Source: Psychrobacter sp. Choline-02u-9 (lineage in GTDB: Bacteria > Pseudomonadota > Gammaproteobacteria > Pseudomonadales > Moraxellaceae). Taken from it: a DNA stretch of 64,000 nt. This document shows, piece after piece, positions 17,049 to 26,279 of this stretch (positions are counted from its first letter, which is position 1; each line of letters opens with the position of its first letter). The stretch spans positions 372,001-436,000 of the forward strand of contig NZ_PJBF01000040.1 of assembly GCF_002836505.1 (NCBI RefSeq). Direction: 5' to 3'. The notes under the pieces are model-generated. The model had not been told where the DNA came from. It saw only the letters and a list, made by a program, of their open reading frames with translations, and did no database searches. Both the position numbers and the translations under genes were made by a program.

Positions 17049-17609
17049 CTACTTTTCCACCTCGGCATTTTCTTCGTGTTCGCTAAACTGCTTGTTAATT
17101 TCTTCGAAGTCGCAACTAGGACGATGCGAGCTTTCCATACGCAGCTTTTTTCGTTCTTTAGCCGCATCGGCACGGCACTGCTGCATCTTGTTTTTGATAT
17201 CGAGTGGCGGTGCGGAGGTTGGTTTACCATTGTCATCGATAGCCACCATCGTAAAGTAACAGCTATTGGTATGACGGACGGTACGACCACGCACATCTTC
17301 TGCTTCGACGCGGATACCTACTTCCATTGAGGTGTTACCAACATAATTGACACTGGCTGCAAAAGTAACCAACTCGCCCACATATATCGGCTCACGGAAC
17401 ATCACCTGATCGACAGACAGTGTCACCACATAGTTACCACTATAGCGACTGGCACAGGCATAAGCGACCTGATCAAGCATCTTCAGCAAATCTCCACCAT
17501 GCACGTTGCCAATGAAATTCGCCATATCGGGCGTCATAAGTACTGACATATATAGTTCATGGTTTAATGGGGCTTTTTTGGCAGTGGAGCTGGTATTATA
17601 TTGCGGCAT
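17049..17609 (-). CDS. Hotdog-fold acyl-CoA thioesterase (YciA/BACH type)
   Basis: 186 residues. It hydrolyses acyl-CoA to free acid and CoA in the cytoplasm. The hotdog signature NFIGNVHGGDLLKMLDQVAY (31-50) contains the His-Gly-Gly at the helix start and the conserved Asp. The following strand VVTLSVDQVMFREPIYVGEL is typical of the acyl-CoA thioester hydrolase family. The C-terminal 45 residues are charged and rich in Glu, Lys and Arg, beyond the core fold. Chain-length preference cannot be read from sequence. Confidence 0.88.
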   Translation of the reverse strand: MPQYNTSSTAKKAPLNHELYMSVLMTPDMANFIGNVHGGDLLKMLDQVAYACASRYSGNYVVTLSVDQVMFREPIYVGELVTFAASVNYVGNTSMEVGIRVEAEDVRGRTVRHTNSCYFTMVAIDDNGKPTSAPPLDIKNKMQQCRADAAKERKKLRMESSHRPSCDFEEINKQFSEHEENAEVEK

Positions 17610-17760
17610 AATATTCCTTAATGGTTTGACACTTATTTATTATGTCTACCATTTATACAGCAGGTCGCCGTCTAGCACAAACAGACCTCTGTCATTAGAC
17701 AGTCTAAATTGTGTAAATTGGAGCTATTTAAACAGCGTTATATAGGCCAAGATATAAGCA

Positions 17761-18171
17761 TTAGCTTAACCAGTGAAAGCGATACGCAAGCCACGCTACT
17801 ATGGCGCTAACCGAACCGGTCAAAATACCACCCCATACAAAGTCAACCAACGCTGTATCTAGCGTAAAGCCCTTATACAGTGCCAAATTGGTAAAGTCGT
17901 ATGTTCCATAAGCCATCAAGCCAATTAACCCGCCGAGTAAGAAGATATGACCAACGGATGCGCCAGCTTTGATTTGCGGATATAGAACCAAAATACAAAG
18001 CGCTAATATATAAAACATATAAAACACGCCAGCCGCCATCATGTTCGGCTCATCAGCCAATAGATGCCCGATACGCGACTCATAAAAGGCGCCTTTCATG
18101 GTCGTTAGCCAGACAGCATCGATACCCAAAAAGATAACCACAGCGGCGAGATAAATAAAAACGTAACCCAT
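17761..18171 (-). CDS. DUF2177 family membrane protein
   Basis: 136 residues with four hydrophobic segments. Family signatures seen are IFLGIDAVWLTTMKGAFYE near the N-terminus (Asp and Trp within helix 1) and GLMAYGTYDFTNLALYKGFT with DFVWGGILTG later. These are characteristic of DUF2177, an inner-membrane family of unknown function. It lies 40 bases after the LysR regulator gene on the same strand and may be co-transcribed with it. Confidence 0.85.
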   Translation of the reverse strand: MGYVFIYLAAVVIFLGIDAVWLTTMKGAFYESRIGHLLADEPNMMAAGVFYMFYILALCILVLYPQIKAGASVGHIFLLGGLIGLMAYGTYDFTNLALYKGFTLDTALVDFVWGGILTGSVSAIVAWLAYRFHWLS

Positions 18172-18210
18172 GATATTACCTCTTATAAAATGAATAGAAA
18201 CGGATAAAAG

Positions 18211-19116
18211 TTATAATGTCAGTCTTGGTTGAACGAAATCTAAAAATGCCAGAATACGTGAAGATACGGCACTGTTTTTGTAATATACCGCCTGTATGGC
18301 TTCACGGTTGTTTGGTCTGACTATCGCCTCAGGCAACACCTCAACCAATCGTCCAGATTCTAAATCTTCACCAATCATAAAGTGTGACAATAAAGCAATA
18401 CCTTGATGATTCAAACATAGCTGACGTAAGGTCTCGCCGCTACTGGCTGTCATGTGAAAATTGAGCTTCACTGGTGTTCTTAACGGCCAACTGTTTAGCT
18501 TTGACGCATAGTTAAAGCCAATTAATTTATGAGTGCTTAAATCATCAACATTCAAATTATCAATATGAGTCACTTCATTATGCTGGTGTAAGTATTCAGG
18601 ACTGGCTACTAGCCGCAGCTTACTTTTACCTAATAGACGTGCATGCAAATTTGAGTCTTTTAAGTCGCCAATTCTGATAGCTAGATCCGTCTTATGCTCA
18701 AGCAAATCAATAATATTGTCATGCGAGGTAAGGTCGAGAGTGATATGTGGATACTGCGCCACAAAATCACCAACCAAAGGCGTCAGTTGATGAAAGACAA
18801 ACGGGCTCGCGGCGTCAATCCGTAAATGCCCACTCGGCGCTTGTTTTAACAGCTTAATCGCTTCTTCACCGGTATATAACGTATTTAAACTCTCACGCGC
18901 ATATCTTATAAAGACATGCCCTTCCTCCGTCAGCTCCAAGCGCCGTGTCGTTCTATTTAGCAGCGTGCATTGCAGCGTGTCTTCGAGTCTGGACACCGCA
19001 CGAGATACTTTGGCAACCTGCTGATTCAGTAAGTTGGCAGCGCCAGTAAAGCTACCCGTGTCTACTACCGTCAAAAATATCTCTATGTCTTCTGTTTTAG
19101 CATGTCCCATCATCAT
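18211..19116 (-). CDS. LysR-family transcriptional regulator
   Basis: 301 residues. The N-terminal winged helix (EDIEIFLTVVDTGSFTGAANLLNQQVAKVSRAVSRLE, about 9-45) is the LysR HTH. The effector-binding domain (about 95-300) begins at GHLRIDAASPFVFHQLTPLV. The HTH resembles those of DNA-binding regulators in the CrgA/YafC group. It is divergent from an MFS exporter at 19222 with 105 bases between, the usual arrangement of a LysR regulator and its target. Three consecutive ATGs at the start make the exact initiation codon uncertain. Confidence 0.9.
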   Translation of the reverse strand: MMMGHAKTEDIEIFLTVVDTGSFTGAANLLNQQVAKVSRAVSRLEDTLQCTLLNRTTRRLELTEEGHVFIRYARESLNTLYTGEEAIKLLKQAPSGHLRIDAASPFVFHQLTPLVGDFVAQYPHITLDLTSHDNIIDLLEHKTDLAIRIGDLKDSNLHARLLGKSKLRLVASPEYLHQHNEVTHIDNLNVDDLSTHKLIGFNYASKLNSWPLRTPVKLNFHMTASSGETLRQLCLNHQGIALLSHFMIGEDLESGRLVEVLPEAIVRPNNREAIQAVYYKNSAVSSRILAFLDFVQPRLTL

Positions 19117-19126
19117 GATTACCTTT

Positions 19127-19150
19127 ACAAAATCGACAAAGGTATTTTGT
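19127..19150. promoter_or_regulatory. Candidate LysR operator between lysR and the MFS gene
   Basis: Perfect 7-bp inverted repeat ACAAAAT-N10-ATTTTGT in the 105-base divergent intergenic region. The size and T/A-rich arms fit a LysR recognition site. This is the only strong dyad there. Confidence 0.55.
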
Positions 19151-19221
19151 CATTTGTGCTGTTTTTTGCAAACTATAAATCCGTCAAACTACGCGCATCA
19201 TTTAATTATTAGGATGTCGTT

Positions 19222-20394
19222 ATGCCACTCGCTTTATGGGCGCTTACTCTAAGCGCATTTGCAATTGGGACAACCGAATTTGTCATCGTTGGTCTGGTAC
19301 CAACTATTGCCGCAGATCTAGGCGTGAGCTTACCTTCAGCAGGGTTACTCGTTAGCCTATATGCTGTCGGTGTTGCCATCGGTGCCCCTATACTTACCGC
19401 ACTCACTGGCCGCTGGAACCGTAAAATCGTACTGATGAGCTTAATGGGTCTGTTTGTCGTCGGTAACTTGCTGGCTTGGCAAGCACCCAGTTATGAAACC
19501 TTAATACTTGCCCGTATCTTGACCGGTCTGGCACATGGTGTGTTTTTCTCTATTGGTTCCATGATTGCTACTAGCCTTGTTAGTAAAGAGAAAGAAGCCA
19601 GCGCAATTGCCATTATGTTTACTGGGCTTACTGTAGCGCTCGTCACTGGCGTACCTTTAGGTACATGGATTGGACAGCATTTCGGTTGGCGCGCTACGTT
19701 TTTGGTCGTCTCAGTACTGGGTTTAATTGCTTTAATTGGTAGCGCAATATTAGTACCAAAAAACCTAAAAAAATCTATCCCTGCAACGTTCAAAGAGCAA
19801 TTACAAGTCATTGTAAAACCACAGTTACTGCTGGTTTATCTCATGACGATCCTTGGTTATGGCGGTACGTTTACGGCATTTACCTACCTAGCACCTATCT
19901 TAGAGCAGCAGACCAAATTTGCGCCATCAGCCATCGGTCTCATCATGCTCGTATATGGCGTGTCCGTTGCTATCGGTAATATCTGGGGCGGAAAACTTGC
20001 AGATAAACGCGGCCCTATTAGTGCGCTTAGCATTATATTCAGCGCCTTAAGTGTCATTCTTTTACTGTTCACCTTTACTATGCAGTCCAAGATTGCCGCA
20101 GTGCTGACTATTTTGGTATGGGGTGCTTTTGCCTTTGGTAATGTACCAGGTCTACAAATCTATGTGGTTAAGCAAGCTGAAAAATATACGCCAAATGCCG
20201 TCGATGTCGCTTCTGGATTGAATATTGCTGCATTTAATATCGGTATTGCACTGGGCTCAATCATCGGTGGTAGCGTGGTTGAAAATATGTCATTGCAAGA
20301 CACAGCTTGGATCGGCGCTGTTATCTCTTTAATGGCACTAGCGGTCACACGCTATTCAGGTCTACGTGATAAGCGTGCCCTGCAAGCATCGTAG
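19222..20394 (+). CDS. MFS transporter, AraJ/YdhP-type sugar or drug efflux
   Basis: 390 residues with twelve membrane segments. The start ALWALTLSAFAIGTTEFVIV, followed by GLVPTIAADLGVSLPSAGLL, is typical of the DHA1 AraJ/YdhP group of major facilitator exporters. The motif A-like loop is LTGRWNRKIVL between helices 2 and 3. A motif C-like stretch in helix 5 reads GLTVALVTGVPLGTWIG. It probably exports a small molecule by proton antiport; the substrate is unknown. It is divergent from a LysR regulator and probably controlled by it. Confidence 0.87.
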   Translation: MPLALWALTLSAFAIGTTEFVIVGLVPTIAADLGVSLPSAGLLVSLYAVGVAIGAPILTALTGRWNRKIVLMSLMGLFVVGNLLAWQAPSYETLILARILTGLAHGVFFSIGSMIATSLVSKEKEASAIAIMFTGLTVALVTGVPLGTWIGQHFGWRATFLVVSVLGLIALIGSAILVPKNLKKSIPATFKEQLQVIVKPQLLLVYLMTILGYGGTFTAFTYLAPILEQQTKFAPSAIGLIMLVYGVSVAIGNIWGGKLADKRGPISALSIIFSALSVILLLFTFTMQSKIAAVLTILVWGAFAFGNVPGLQIYVVKQAEKYTPNAVDVASGLNIAAFNIGIALGSIIGGSVVENMSLQDTAWIGAVISLMALAVTRYSGLRDKRALQAS

Positions 20395-20495
20395 AACCTT
20401 TCGATGTACAACCTCTCAACATATGGGTCCCAAACTGTTTGTGCAGTATGAGACCCTATGAATGTCATGAACAAACCATATCTATATGATCAGAC

Positions 20496-21944
20496 TTATA
20501 CTGACGCGGTGTCTGTTCTATCTTCACTAAATGTCTCATCGTTCAAAACCGTTTCATGATTTAAGACGGCAGATGGCAAATCGGAAAAATGTAGCGTGTC
20601 GATGTTGTTAGGCTTCACCGCAGTGACTTGTACCACACCGATCGTGCGCTCCAAAAAGCCACCTTCGCAATAGCAAAAGTAAAACTCCCACAGGCGGATA
20701 AAGGCATCGTCATAGCCAAGCGCTTGAATCTCTGCACGCTGGGCCATAAACGCAGCACGCCAGTCACGCAGCGTATACGCATAATCAAAGCCATAATCAT
20801 GCAATTGTTTGACAACCATATCAGTCTGTTCAGTGAATTGGGTCGTCAGCTCTTGGTTTGAAAGCAGGCAACCACCTGGGAAAATATGCGTTTGGATAAA
20901 ATCAACCGAGTCGATATAGTCTTGATAATTTTGATCATTAAAAGTGATGGCCTGCAATACCATAAGACCTGTTGGCTTGAGCAAGCTATTACACTTGGCA
21001 AAGAAAGTCGGTAAATACTCATGCCCCACCGCTTCAATCATCTCGATACTGACTAGCTTGTCATATTGACCTGTCAGCTCGCGGTAGTCTTGTTTGAGCA
21101 GTGTGATTTTGTCAGACAGACCTGCTGCCTCGACTCGTCGCTGTGCTTCATCATACTGGGCATCAGAGATAGTCGTGGTGGTCACATGGCAGCCGTAATG
21201 CTTGGCTGCAAAGATAGCAAAGCCACCCCACCCTGTACCGATTTCGATCACATTATCATCAGCACTAAGCTGTAAACGTTGACATATAAGCGATAGTTTA
21301 TGCTGCTGAGCATCGCTAAGCGTCACGTCAGGTGTAGGATAAACTGCTGATGAGTACATCATCGTATCGTCCAAAAACCGCTCATACATGTCATTACCCA
21401 AATCATAATGCGCTAGGATATTGGATTTGGAGCCAGATTTGTCATTGCTACGAAGCTGATGCTTCGCTTTTTCAAATGCTTTACTAATACCAGCAAAACG
21501 ATTTTCTAGTTTATTGAGCACTGCTAAGTTACGAGCCGCCAAACGAATCAAACCTGTTAGATCATCCGCATCCCATTCACCATTGATATAACTGTCTGCT
21601 AGCGCGATAGAGCCACCAAGTAATAGCTGACGATAGACAGCGCTATCATGAATCTGTAGCGTCACATGTAGCGAATGGCGACCAACCGCCGAGCTACTAG
21701 CATCGTTAGTAGCTACTTTACCAAAACTTCTTGTCTTAGGTTCCTGCTCGTCAAACGTTTCAATCAGCGTGAGGCTACCAAACTGAACATGCTGTAACGC
21801 ACGAAATATAAGCTTTCTAGCTAAGTTGTTCACACTATTGCTGACTGGCTGTAGTACAGCACTTTCATTAACTACTTTGCTCACACGAGCAGTTAACTTC
21901 TCTAGTTTTGTGACTGGTGCTCGATCGGTCGGTCGTGCTGGCAT
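20496..21944 (-). CDS. cfa: Cyclopropane-fatty-acyl-phospholipid synthase family SAM methyltransferase
   Basis: 482 residues, longer than E. coli Cfa (about 382) by an N-terminal extension rich in Ser/Asp. The enzyme transfers a methyl from SAM to the double bond of acyl chains in membrane phospholipid. The catalytic-domain start is SNILAHYDLGNDMYERFLDD (174-193), the SAM-binding motif I VIEIGTGWGGFAIFAA is at 232-247, and YDKLVSIEMIEAVGHEY follows. It is last in a four-gene minus-strand cluster (SDR, flavin oxidoreductase, DUF1365, this gene). Given this context the product may be a modified fatty acid other than cyclopropane, such as a methylated or furan precursor; that part is inference. 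Confidence 0.9.
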   Translation of the reverse strand: MPARPTDRAPVTKLEKLTARVSKVVNESAVLQPVSNSVNNLARKLIFRALQHVQFGSLTLIETFDEQEPKTRSFGKVATNDASSSAVGRHSLHVTLQIHDSAVYRQLLLGGSIALADSYINGEWDADDLTGLIRLAARNLAVLNKLENRFAGISKAFEKAKHQLRSNDKSGSKSNILAHYDLGNDMYERFLDDTMMYSSAVYPTPDVTLSDAQQHKLSLICQRLQLSADDNVIEIGTGWGGFAIFAAKHYGCHVTTTTISDAQYDEAQRRVEAAGLSDKITLLKQDYRELTGQYDKLVSIEMIEAVGHEYLPTFFAKCNSLLKPTGLMVLQAITFNDQNYQDYIDSVDFIQTHIFPGGCLLSNQELTTQFTEQTDMVVKQLHDYGFDYAYTLRDWRAAFMAQRAEIQALGYDDAFIRLWEFYFCYCEGGFLERTIGVVQVTAVKPNNIDTLHFSDLPSAVLNHETVLNDETFSEDRTDTASV

Positions 21945-22066
21945 CGTGTATTTATCCTTGTTTAAATGCTTTATTTTTTAGTGGTTCATTTTCAGTCATA
22001 CACTGACAAGATTTTTAATGTTCAAAAATTGCTAGAACTATAAGACATTTTTTGCGCTCGATACTG

Positions 22067-23107
22067 CTAGCTGCTTTCCTTTTGTCTACTTTTCTGATGG
22101 CCGCTTTTCTGTTGACTGTCGGCCAACTTTTCATCGTAGTTGATATATGGCACTTTTTTTATCGCATAGAGCTTAAACGCATGCCAATAAATACGGGTTA
22201 AGGACGTTATATTCATCAGAGGATTTTTTCGCAAGCTATGACGAACAGCCTCTTCTGTCATCGGTACGCCTGATATCTTTATACCAGTTTTTAGCACTTC
22301 ACCGCGCTCATCACTGATATTGATAGCAATACGAACTTGTAATCCAGCGTTAGGTTGATCGTCTGTCTTTGTACGTTTTACCGTTACCTGCCAGCGGTAC
22401 AGCTGATCGATAGGGTTAAAAGGTGATACGTGAAAATCCTTGTCATGACAGAACTCAGTATCCTCTCCTTCTAATAGAAACCCGTAATAATGACGCTTGT
22501 CCCAAGGCGTATTAGACACTTCAGCCAGCAGATGAGTTGGCGTCTGCTGCGCATCAAACCCCAAGTAAAAATTAACTGGGCTAAAGTACATGCCCGCATT
22601 ACGGCAGACAAGCAGTCCCAACATATCGCCTTCAGGCGCGCTTCCTGCATGTTTTTCAAATGCTCGGCTTAGGCGTTTTTCTAGTGCTTGAACAGACTGT
22701 CCATTACTATCAGGTTTTCTATCATCGCTTAGGCTATTATTACTCTGTAGATTAATATGCTGTAAATAGTCATCAGGACAGAATTGTTGTAGCGCCTTTT
22801 TCTTTGCTGAAAATAGAGGTAGACCTTTCGCTAGCAGCTTTTTCGGCAATATTTTACGTAATGGTAATTTTTCTAAAAACTTACTCTCATCAAATGCTGC
22901 CGTACTAATTTCAGGAAGTTCTTGCCCTGCCGCCAGTGCACTAATATTGACGCCCCAATAGCGATAAGAGTAAACGAATTTATTCACACTAGGTAGCAAC
23001 CGACTGTGCCATGTCGTACCCTCAAACAGCTGATGCGGCAATGCAGTGGTATCATAAGAATACTCATGACTTGGCATAGCATTGGTATCTTGAGCGAACG
23101 TGGTCAT
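22067..23107 (-). CDS. DUF1365 family protein
   Basis: 346 residues. The start (ALPHQLFEGTTWHSRLLPSVNKFVYSYRYWGVNIS) is the DUF1365 opening, in which the family typically has G-x-V-x-H-x-R-x-x-P-x-x-H-x-F-x-Y. Later motifs are FSPVNFYLGFD, AEVSNTPWDKRHYY and DKDFHVSPFNPID, all characteristic. The family is strictly associated with FAD oxidoreductases and CFA-type methyltransferases, as here, so it probably takes part in fatty-acid modification. The biochemical role is not established. A Ser/Asn-rich insert occurs at about 120-145. No membrane segment is evident. Confidence 0.9.
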   Translation of the reverse strand: MTTFAQDTNAMPSHEYSYDTTALPHQLFEGTTWHSRLLPSVNKFVYSYRYWGVNISALAAGQELPEISTAAFDESKFLEKLPLRKILPKKLLAKGLPLFSAKKKALQQFCPDDYLQHINLQSNNSLSDDRKPDSNGQSVQALEKRLSRAFEKHAGSAPEGDMLGLLVCRNAGMYFSPVNFYLGFDAQQTPTHLLAEVSNTPWDKRHYYGFLLEGEDTEFCHDKDFHVSPFNPIDQLYRWQVTVKRTKTDDQPNAGLQVRIAINISDERGEVLKTGIKISGVPMTEEAVRHSLRKNPLMNITSLTRIYWHAFKLYAIKKVPYINYDEKLADSQQKSGHQKSRQKESS

Positions 23108-23191
23108 AAATAGTCTCTTGGGTAACGGCGTACTTTTTATATGGCGAATATTTCAAAATACTTAGAATACATAACGGCATTAATCCTCATA

Positions 23192-24928
23192 TTATTTGGT
23201 TTTACGGCGACCGAATAAGCCACGTTTCTTATATTGGCTCGTATCAGCAGTTGAACTCTGCAAACGATTAGCATACTCGACCAGCTCCTGATTGGTCGTC
23301 GCTATGGTGACTTCGCGCTTGTTCAGTTTACGTAATTTGGTATCCCCTTTTATAGGTAGATCTTTATAACGAAACGGCGTATGCGCACTATCAACATCAG
23401 GTAAATGAGCTGGGTCAACCTCGTCTTTTATATCAATATCAAGACCAAGCGCCTGACAGACACGTAATCCACTGCGTACGCCATCTTCATGAAAGCCATT
23501 AAACCAATAAGCCCCGCAGAAATGCGTGTGCAAACCGTTACCAGAGATACTCGACCATTTAGTCTGCGCATCAATCATCGCAAGATCGAACACTGGATGA
23601 CTGTAATCAATGCTCTTAATTATCTGCTTATCATCGACGCTTTTATTGTCTACAGCTGGATTTAGGGTTACCAAATAATTGTGTTTTTTGGTCAAGCGTT
23701 GCAGGATATTCATGTGATAAGTCAGCACTGGCTTTGCAGGTATCTGTGCGTTTCCAGACGCTTGCTCATCCTTAGCATTGCCTGAAACTGTTTCATCTAT
23801 TAAGTAATTCCAGCTTGCCCATGCCAGTGGTTTTTTAGGTAAAACACTGGTATCGGTGTGCAGTACAGCCGTGTTTTTGGTAAAGCGGAAATGACCTAAT
23901 ACTTCAGATTCATCGGTGCTCGCATCCTTTAATATCTTTAGTGCGGTATCTGCATGACAAGCAAAAATAACCTCGTCGAATACAAGTTTTTCTCTACGGT
24001 TGTCAGCGTTACCTTTATCCTGCACTGTCAAAGCATTCTGTACTGTCAAAGTTACTTGCTCACCATCACGAACTACAGACTGTACTGGGCTATTGACCCG
24101 TATCTTGCCACCCGCTTTGATAAAGCGTGGAATCAATTTATTGACGTACTGTTTTGAACCGCCTTTTATCGTAAACCACTGCGGACGATTGACCACATCC
24201 AGCAACCCGTGGTTGTCAAAGAACTGTGCAAAAAACACCAAAGGAAATTCTTGTACTTCATCTAGACTGGTTGACCAAATAGCCGAGACCATTGGCAGTA
24301 GATAGTTATCGGTAAATAGCTGACCGTATTTTTTTTGTGCCAAATAACCGCCAAGCGTTTGCTCTGCGTAGCTACTGACATCTTGTCCTTGAGAACGCGC
24401 ACTATCGTAATCTTGGCGTAGCTGTTTGATATGCTTATTAAACTGCAGAATATCTTTGATAAACTGCCAGAATTTTGGATTGAGTACATTCTTGCGCTGT
24501 GATAATAAAGTGTTGAGCGTATGACCGTTGTATTCAAAATGACGTGCAGTATTCTTGACAGAAAAGCTCATATCCGTTGCCTGAAATGGCACCTGCAACT
24601 CATGAAGCAAACGAAAAAAGTTCGGGTATGTGCGCTCGTTAAAAACAATAAATCCTGTATCTATCGCACTACTCTCTACATTGCTACTCTTTGCTTTTTT
24701 ACCGTCTTGTAGTGCCACGTCAATCGTATTTACATGCCCGCCGATATAATCATTGGCTTCAAATACCGTCACATCATGTTGCGTACCTAAATAATGGGCG
24801 CATGTCAGTCCTGACACACCTGAGCCGATGATAGCAATACGTTTTGGGGTAGTCTGATGGTCAGAATCTGTTGCAGCATTGGTAGCATTTTTTTGGTTAC
24901 TTGCACGCTTGAAACGAGTAAACGGCAT
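23192..24928 (-). CDS. FAD-dependent amine oxidase-like oxidoreductase of the CFA cluster
   Basis: 578 residues. The dinucleotide-binding loop IAIIGSGVSGLTCAHYLG starts near residue 31, followed by VFEANDYIGGHVNTID, the FAD-ribose acidic residue and GGH motif of the flavin-containing amine oxidase/desaturase superfamily. NERTYPNFFRLLHEL, GFIVFN and, near the C-terminus, HFCGAYWFNGFHEDGVRSGL are signatures of the group linked to cfa genes. Low-complexity stretches occur at the N-terminus and near 350-400. It probably oxidises or desaturates an acyl chain; the substrate is inferred from its neighbours (62 bases after the SDR gene, 84 before DUF1365). Confidence 0.88.
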   Translation of the reverse strand: MPFTRFKRASNQKNATNAATDSDHQTTPKRIAIIGSGVSGLTCAHYLGTQHDVTVFEANDYIGGHVNTIDVALQDGKKAKSSNVESSAIDTGFIVFNERTYPNFFRLLHELQVPFQATDMSFSVKNTARHFEYNGHTLNTLLSQRKNVLNPKFWQFIKDILQFNKHIKQLRQDYDSARSQGQDVSSYAEQTLGGYLAQKKYGQLFTDNYLLPMVSAIWSTSLDEVQEFPLVFFAQFFDNHGLLDVVNRPQWFTIKGGSKQYVNKLIPRFIKAGGKIRVNSPVQSVVRDGEQVTLTVQNALTVQDKGNADNRREKLVFDEVIFACHADTALKILKDASTDESEVLGHFRFTKNTAVLHTDTSVLPKKPLAWASWNYLIDETVSGNAKDEQASGNAQIPAKPVLTYHMNILQRLTKKHNYLVTLNPAVDNKSVDDKQIIKSIDYSHPVFDLAMIDAQTKWSSISGNGLHTHFCGAYWFNGFHEDGVRSGLRVCQALGLDIDIKDEVDPAHLPDVDSAHTPFRYKDLPIKGDTKLRKLNKREVTIATTNQELVEYANRLQSSTADTSQYKKRGLFGRRKTK

Positions 24929-24990
24929 AAAAGCATTCCCTTCTGTGTTTTTCTGTCGATATGATGGCTAAGAGTTCTATTAATGGTAGA

Positions 24991-25728
24991 TTATTTTTTA
25001 TTAAGTTTTTCGCTAACTTGCTGCCAGACCAAATCAGGCAACGTACCCAATGCTTTTAAAGGCATGGTTAGTTTTTTTGGGAATTCAATCACGTCATGCC
25101 CACTTTCGATACCGTCACGTATGGCTTGACTGGCCTGCGCTGGCGTCTGGATAAATGGCATCGGAAAGTCATTCTGTTTGGTCATCGGTGTCTCAACAAA
25201 ACCAGGTACGACTAAGCTGACTGACACATCATGCGGAGCAAGGCTAATCTGTAGTGTCTTCATTAGATAATGGATAGCAGCTTTTGAGCTACCATAGGCC
25301 TCAGCACGCGCAAAAGGCACATAAGCAGACGCTGAACCGATACCGACCAAGCGACCTTTAGACGCAATTAGCTTTGGCAGCACTCCTTCGATCGCATGCG
25401 ACAACGTACCCATATTTACCGACATGACTTTCATAAACACACCGCTATCAAAGTTCGGCATATCTAAGTACTCGCACATACCAGCGCCGCAAATCGCTAA
25501 ATCAACATTGTCGATTTTTTCAAAAGCTTCGATGACTTTTTCTCGTTCCATTAGGTCTAAATCAATCGTTTCTGCACCTAACGCCTGAAGTTCAGCCAAC
25601 GCTTCGTCGTCACGGCCAACTACATATACATGATGATCTGCTAGCAGATAGTCTTTTGCCAACTGCTTACCAATGCCTGACGTCGCCCCAGTAATGAGAA
25701 TATGTAATTTTTCAGTAGAATCTGTCAT
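24991..25728 (-). CDS. Short-chain dehydrogenase/reductase, first gene of the CFA cluster
   Basis: 245 residues of classical SDR type. The cofactor loop is ITGATSGIGKQLA (TGxxxGxG at 13-20), followed by CGAG at 80-83 in place of NNAG. The catalytic residues are Ser132 or Ser134 (GSASAYVPF), Tyr145 and Lys149 (YGSSK). It is an NAD(P)-dependent oxidoreductase of unknown substrate. As first gene of the cluster it is the likely promoter-proximal cistron. Orthologous SDR genes accompany the flavin oxidoreductase/DUF1365/cfa set in many proteobacteria. Confidence 0.9.
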   Translation of the reverse strand: MTDSTEKLHILITGATSGIGKQLAKDYLLADHHVYVVGRDDEALAELQALGAETIDLDLMEREKVIEAFEKIDNVDLAICGAGMCEYLDMPNFDSGVFMKVMSVNMGTLSHAIEGVLPKLIASKGRLVGIGSASAYVPFARAEAYGSSKAAIHYLMKTLQISLAPHDVSVSLVVPGFVETPMTKQNDFPMPFIQTPAQASQAIRDGIESGHDVIEFPKKLTMPLKALGTLPDLVWQQVSEKLNKK

Positions 25729-26279
25729 CGTAAATATCCTTTTTGAGTATTCTTATCTTTTTAAGTATTTTCATAATATGGCATTAATGCTCTTAAACTG
25801 TTTGCTGAATGAAAGCTTAAATCTTTGATAACAGCTAGCTATTATCATTATTCTTCGCAGATATCATTGGGCGCATTTCATTAAGCTATAGGCCATTTTA
25901 TTTAACAAATCTAAATAATTGTAGTGGTCAGCTATAGGTTTATTGTTGTGTCTTCGCAATCATATGGGCTTAAGCTTAAGCTCAGCGTGTTATTTGTCAT
26001 TTCCACAAGTACCCTGCTATCACAAGCAACAACACAATATTCTGTTACTAGCGTCATAAGACAGCTCAATATCAGCATGCTACAATGCAAAAATTAGCAA
26101 TCGCGTCGTTTGCCGAAGCATCATCACCATCGTCTATAGTCGAATGACCGCCGTATCACGGTAAGATAACGCTATCTTTTTTAAAACTATCTGACATCTT
26201 GTCCTGATAGCAATGAAAACGTTATATAATTAATATCAGATTTTCACCAACCCCACCCTCATATAAAAAAGGATCTCTC
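25729..26279. other. Intergenic region between the CFA cluster and the aspartate aminotransferase gene
   Basis: 551 AT-rich bases between divergent genes. A TATAAT hexamer at 26225-26230 lies 50 bases before the aminotransferase ATG, but the nearest -35-like sequence is 20 bases upstream, so the promoter call is weak. No RNA gene or long dyad recognised. Confidence 0.4.

Noticed and set aside
20396..20495. Imperfect dyad (ATATGGGTC...GACCCTATG) after the MFS gene as a terminator
   Set aside because: The arms need a bulge, the loop is over 20 bases and there is no T run.
26199..26230. Possible sigma-70 promoter TTGTCC/TATAAT for the aspartate aminotransferase gene
   Set aside because: The spacer is 20 bases, outside the usual range; only the -10 match is good.
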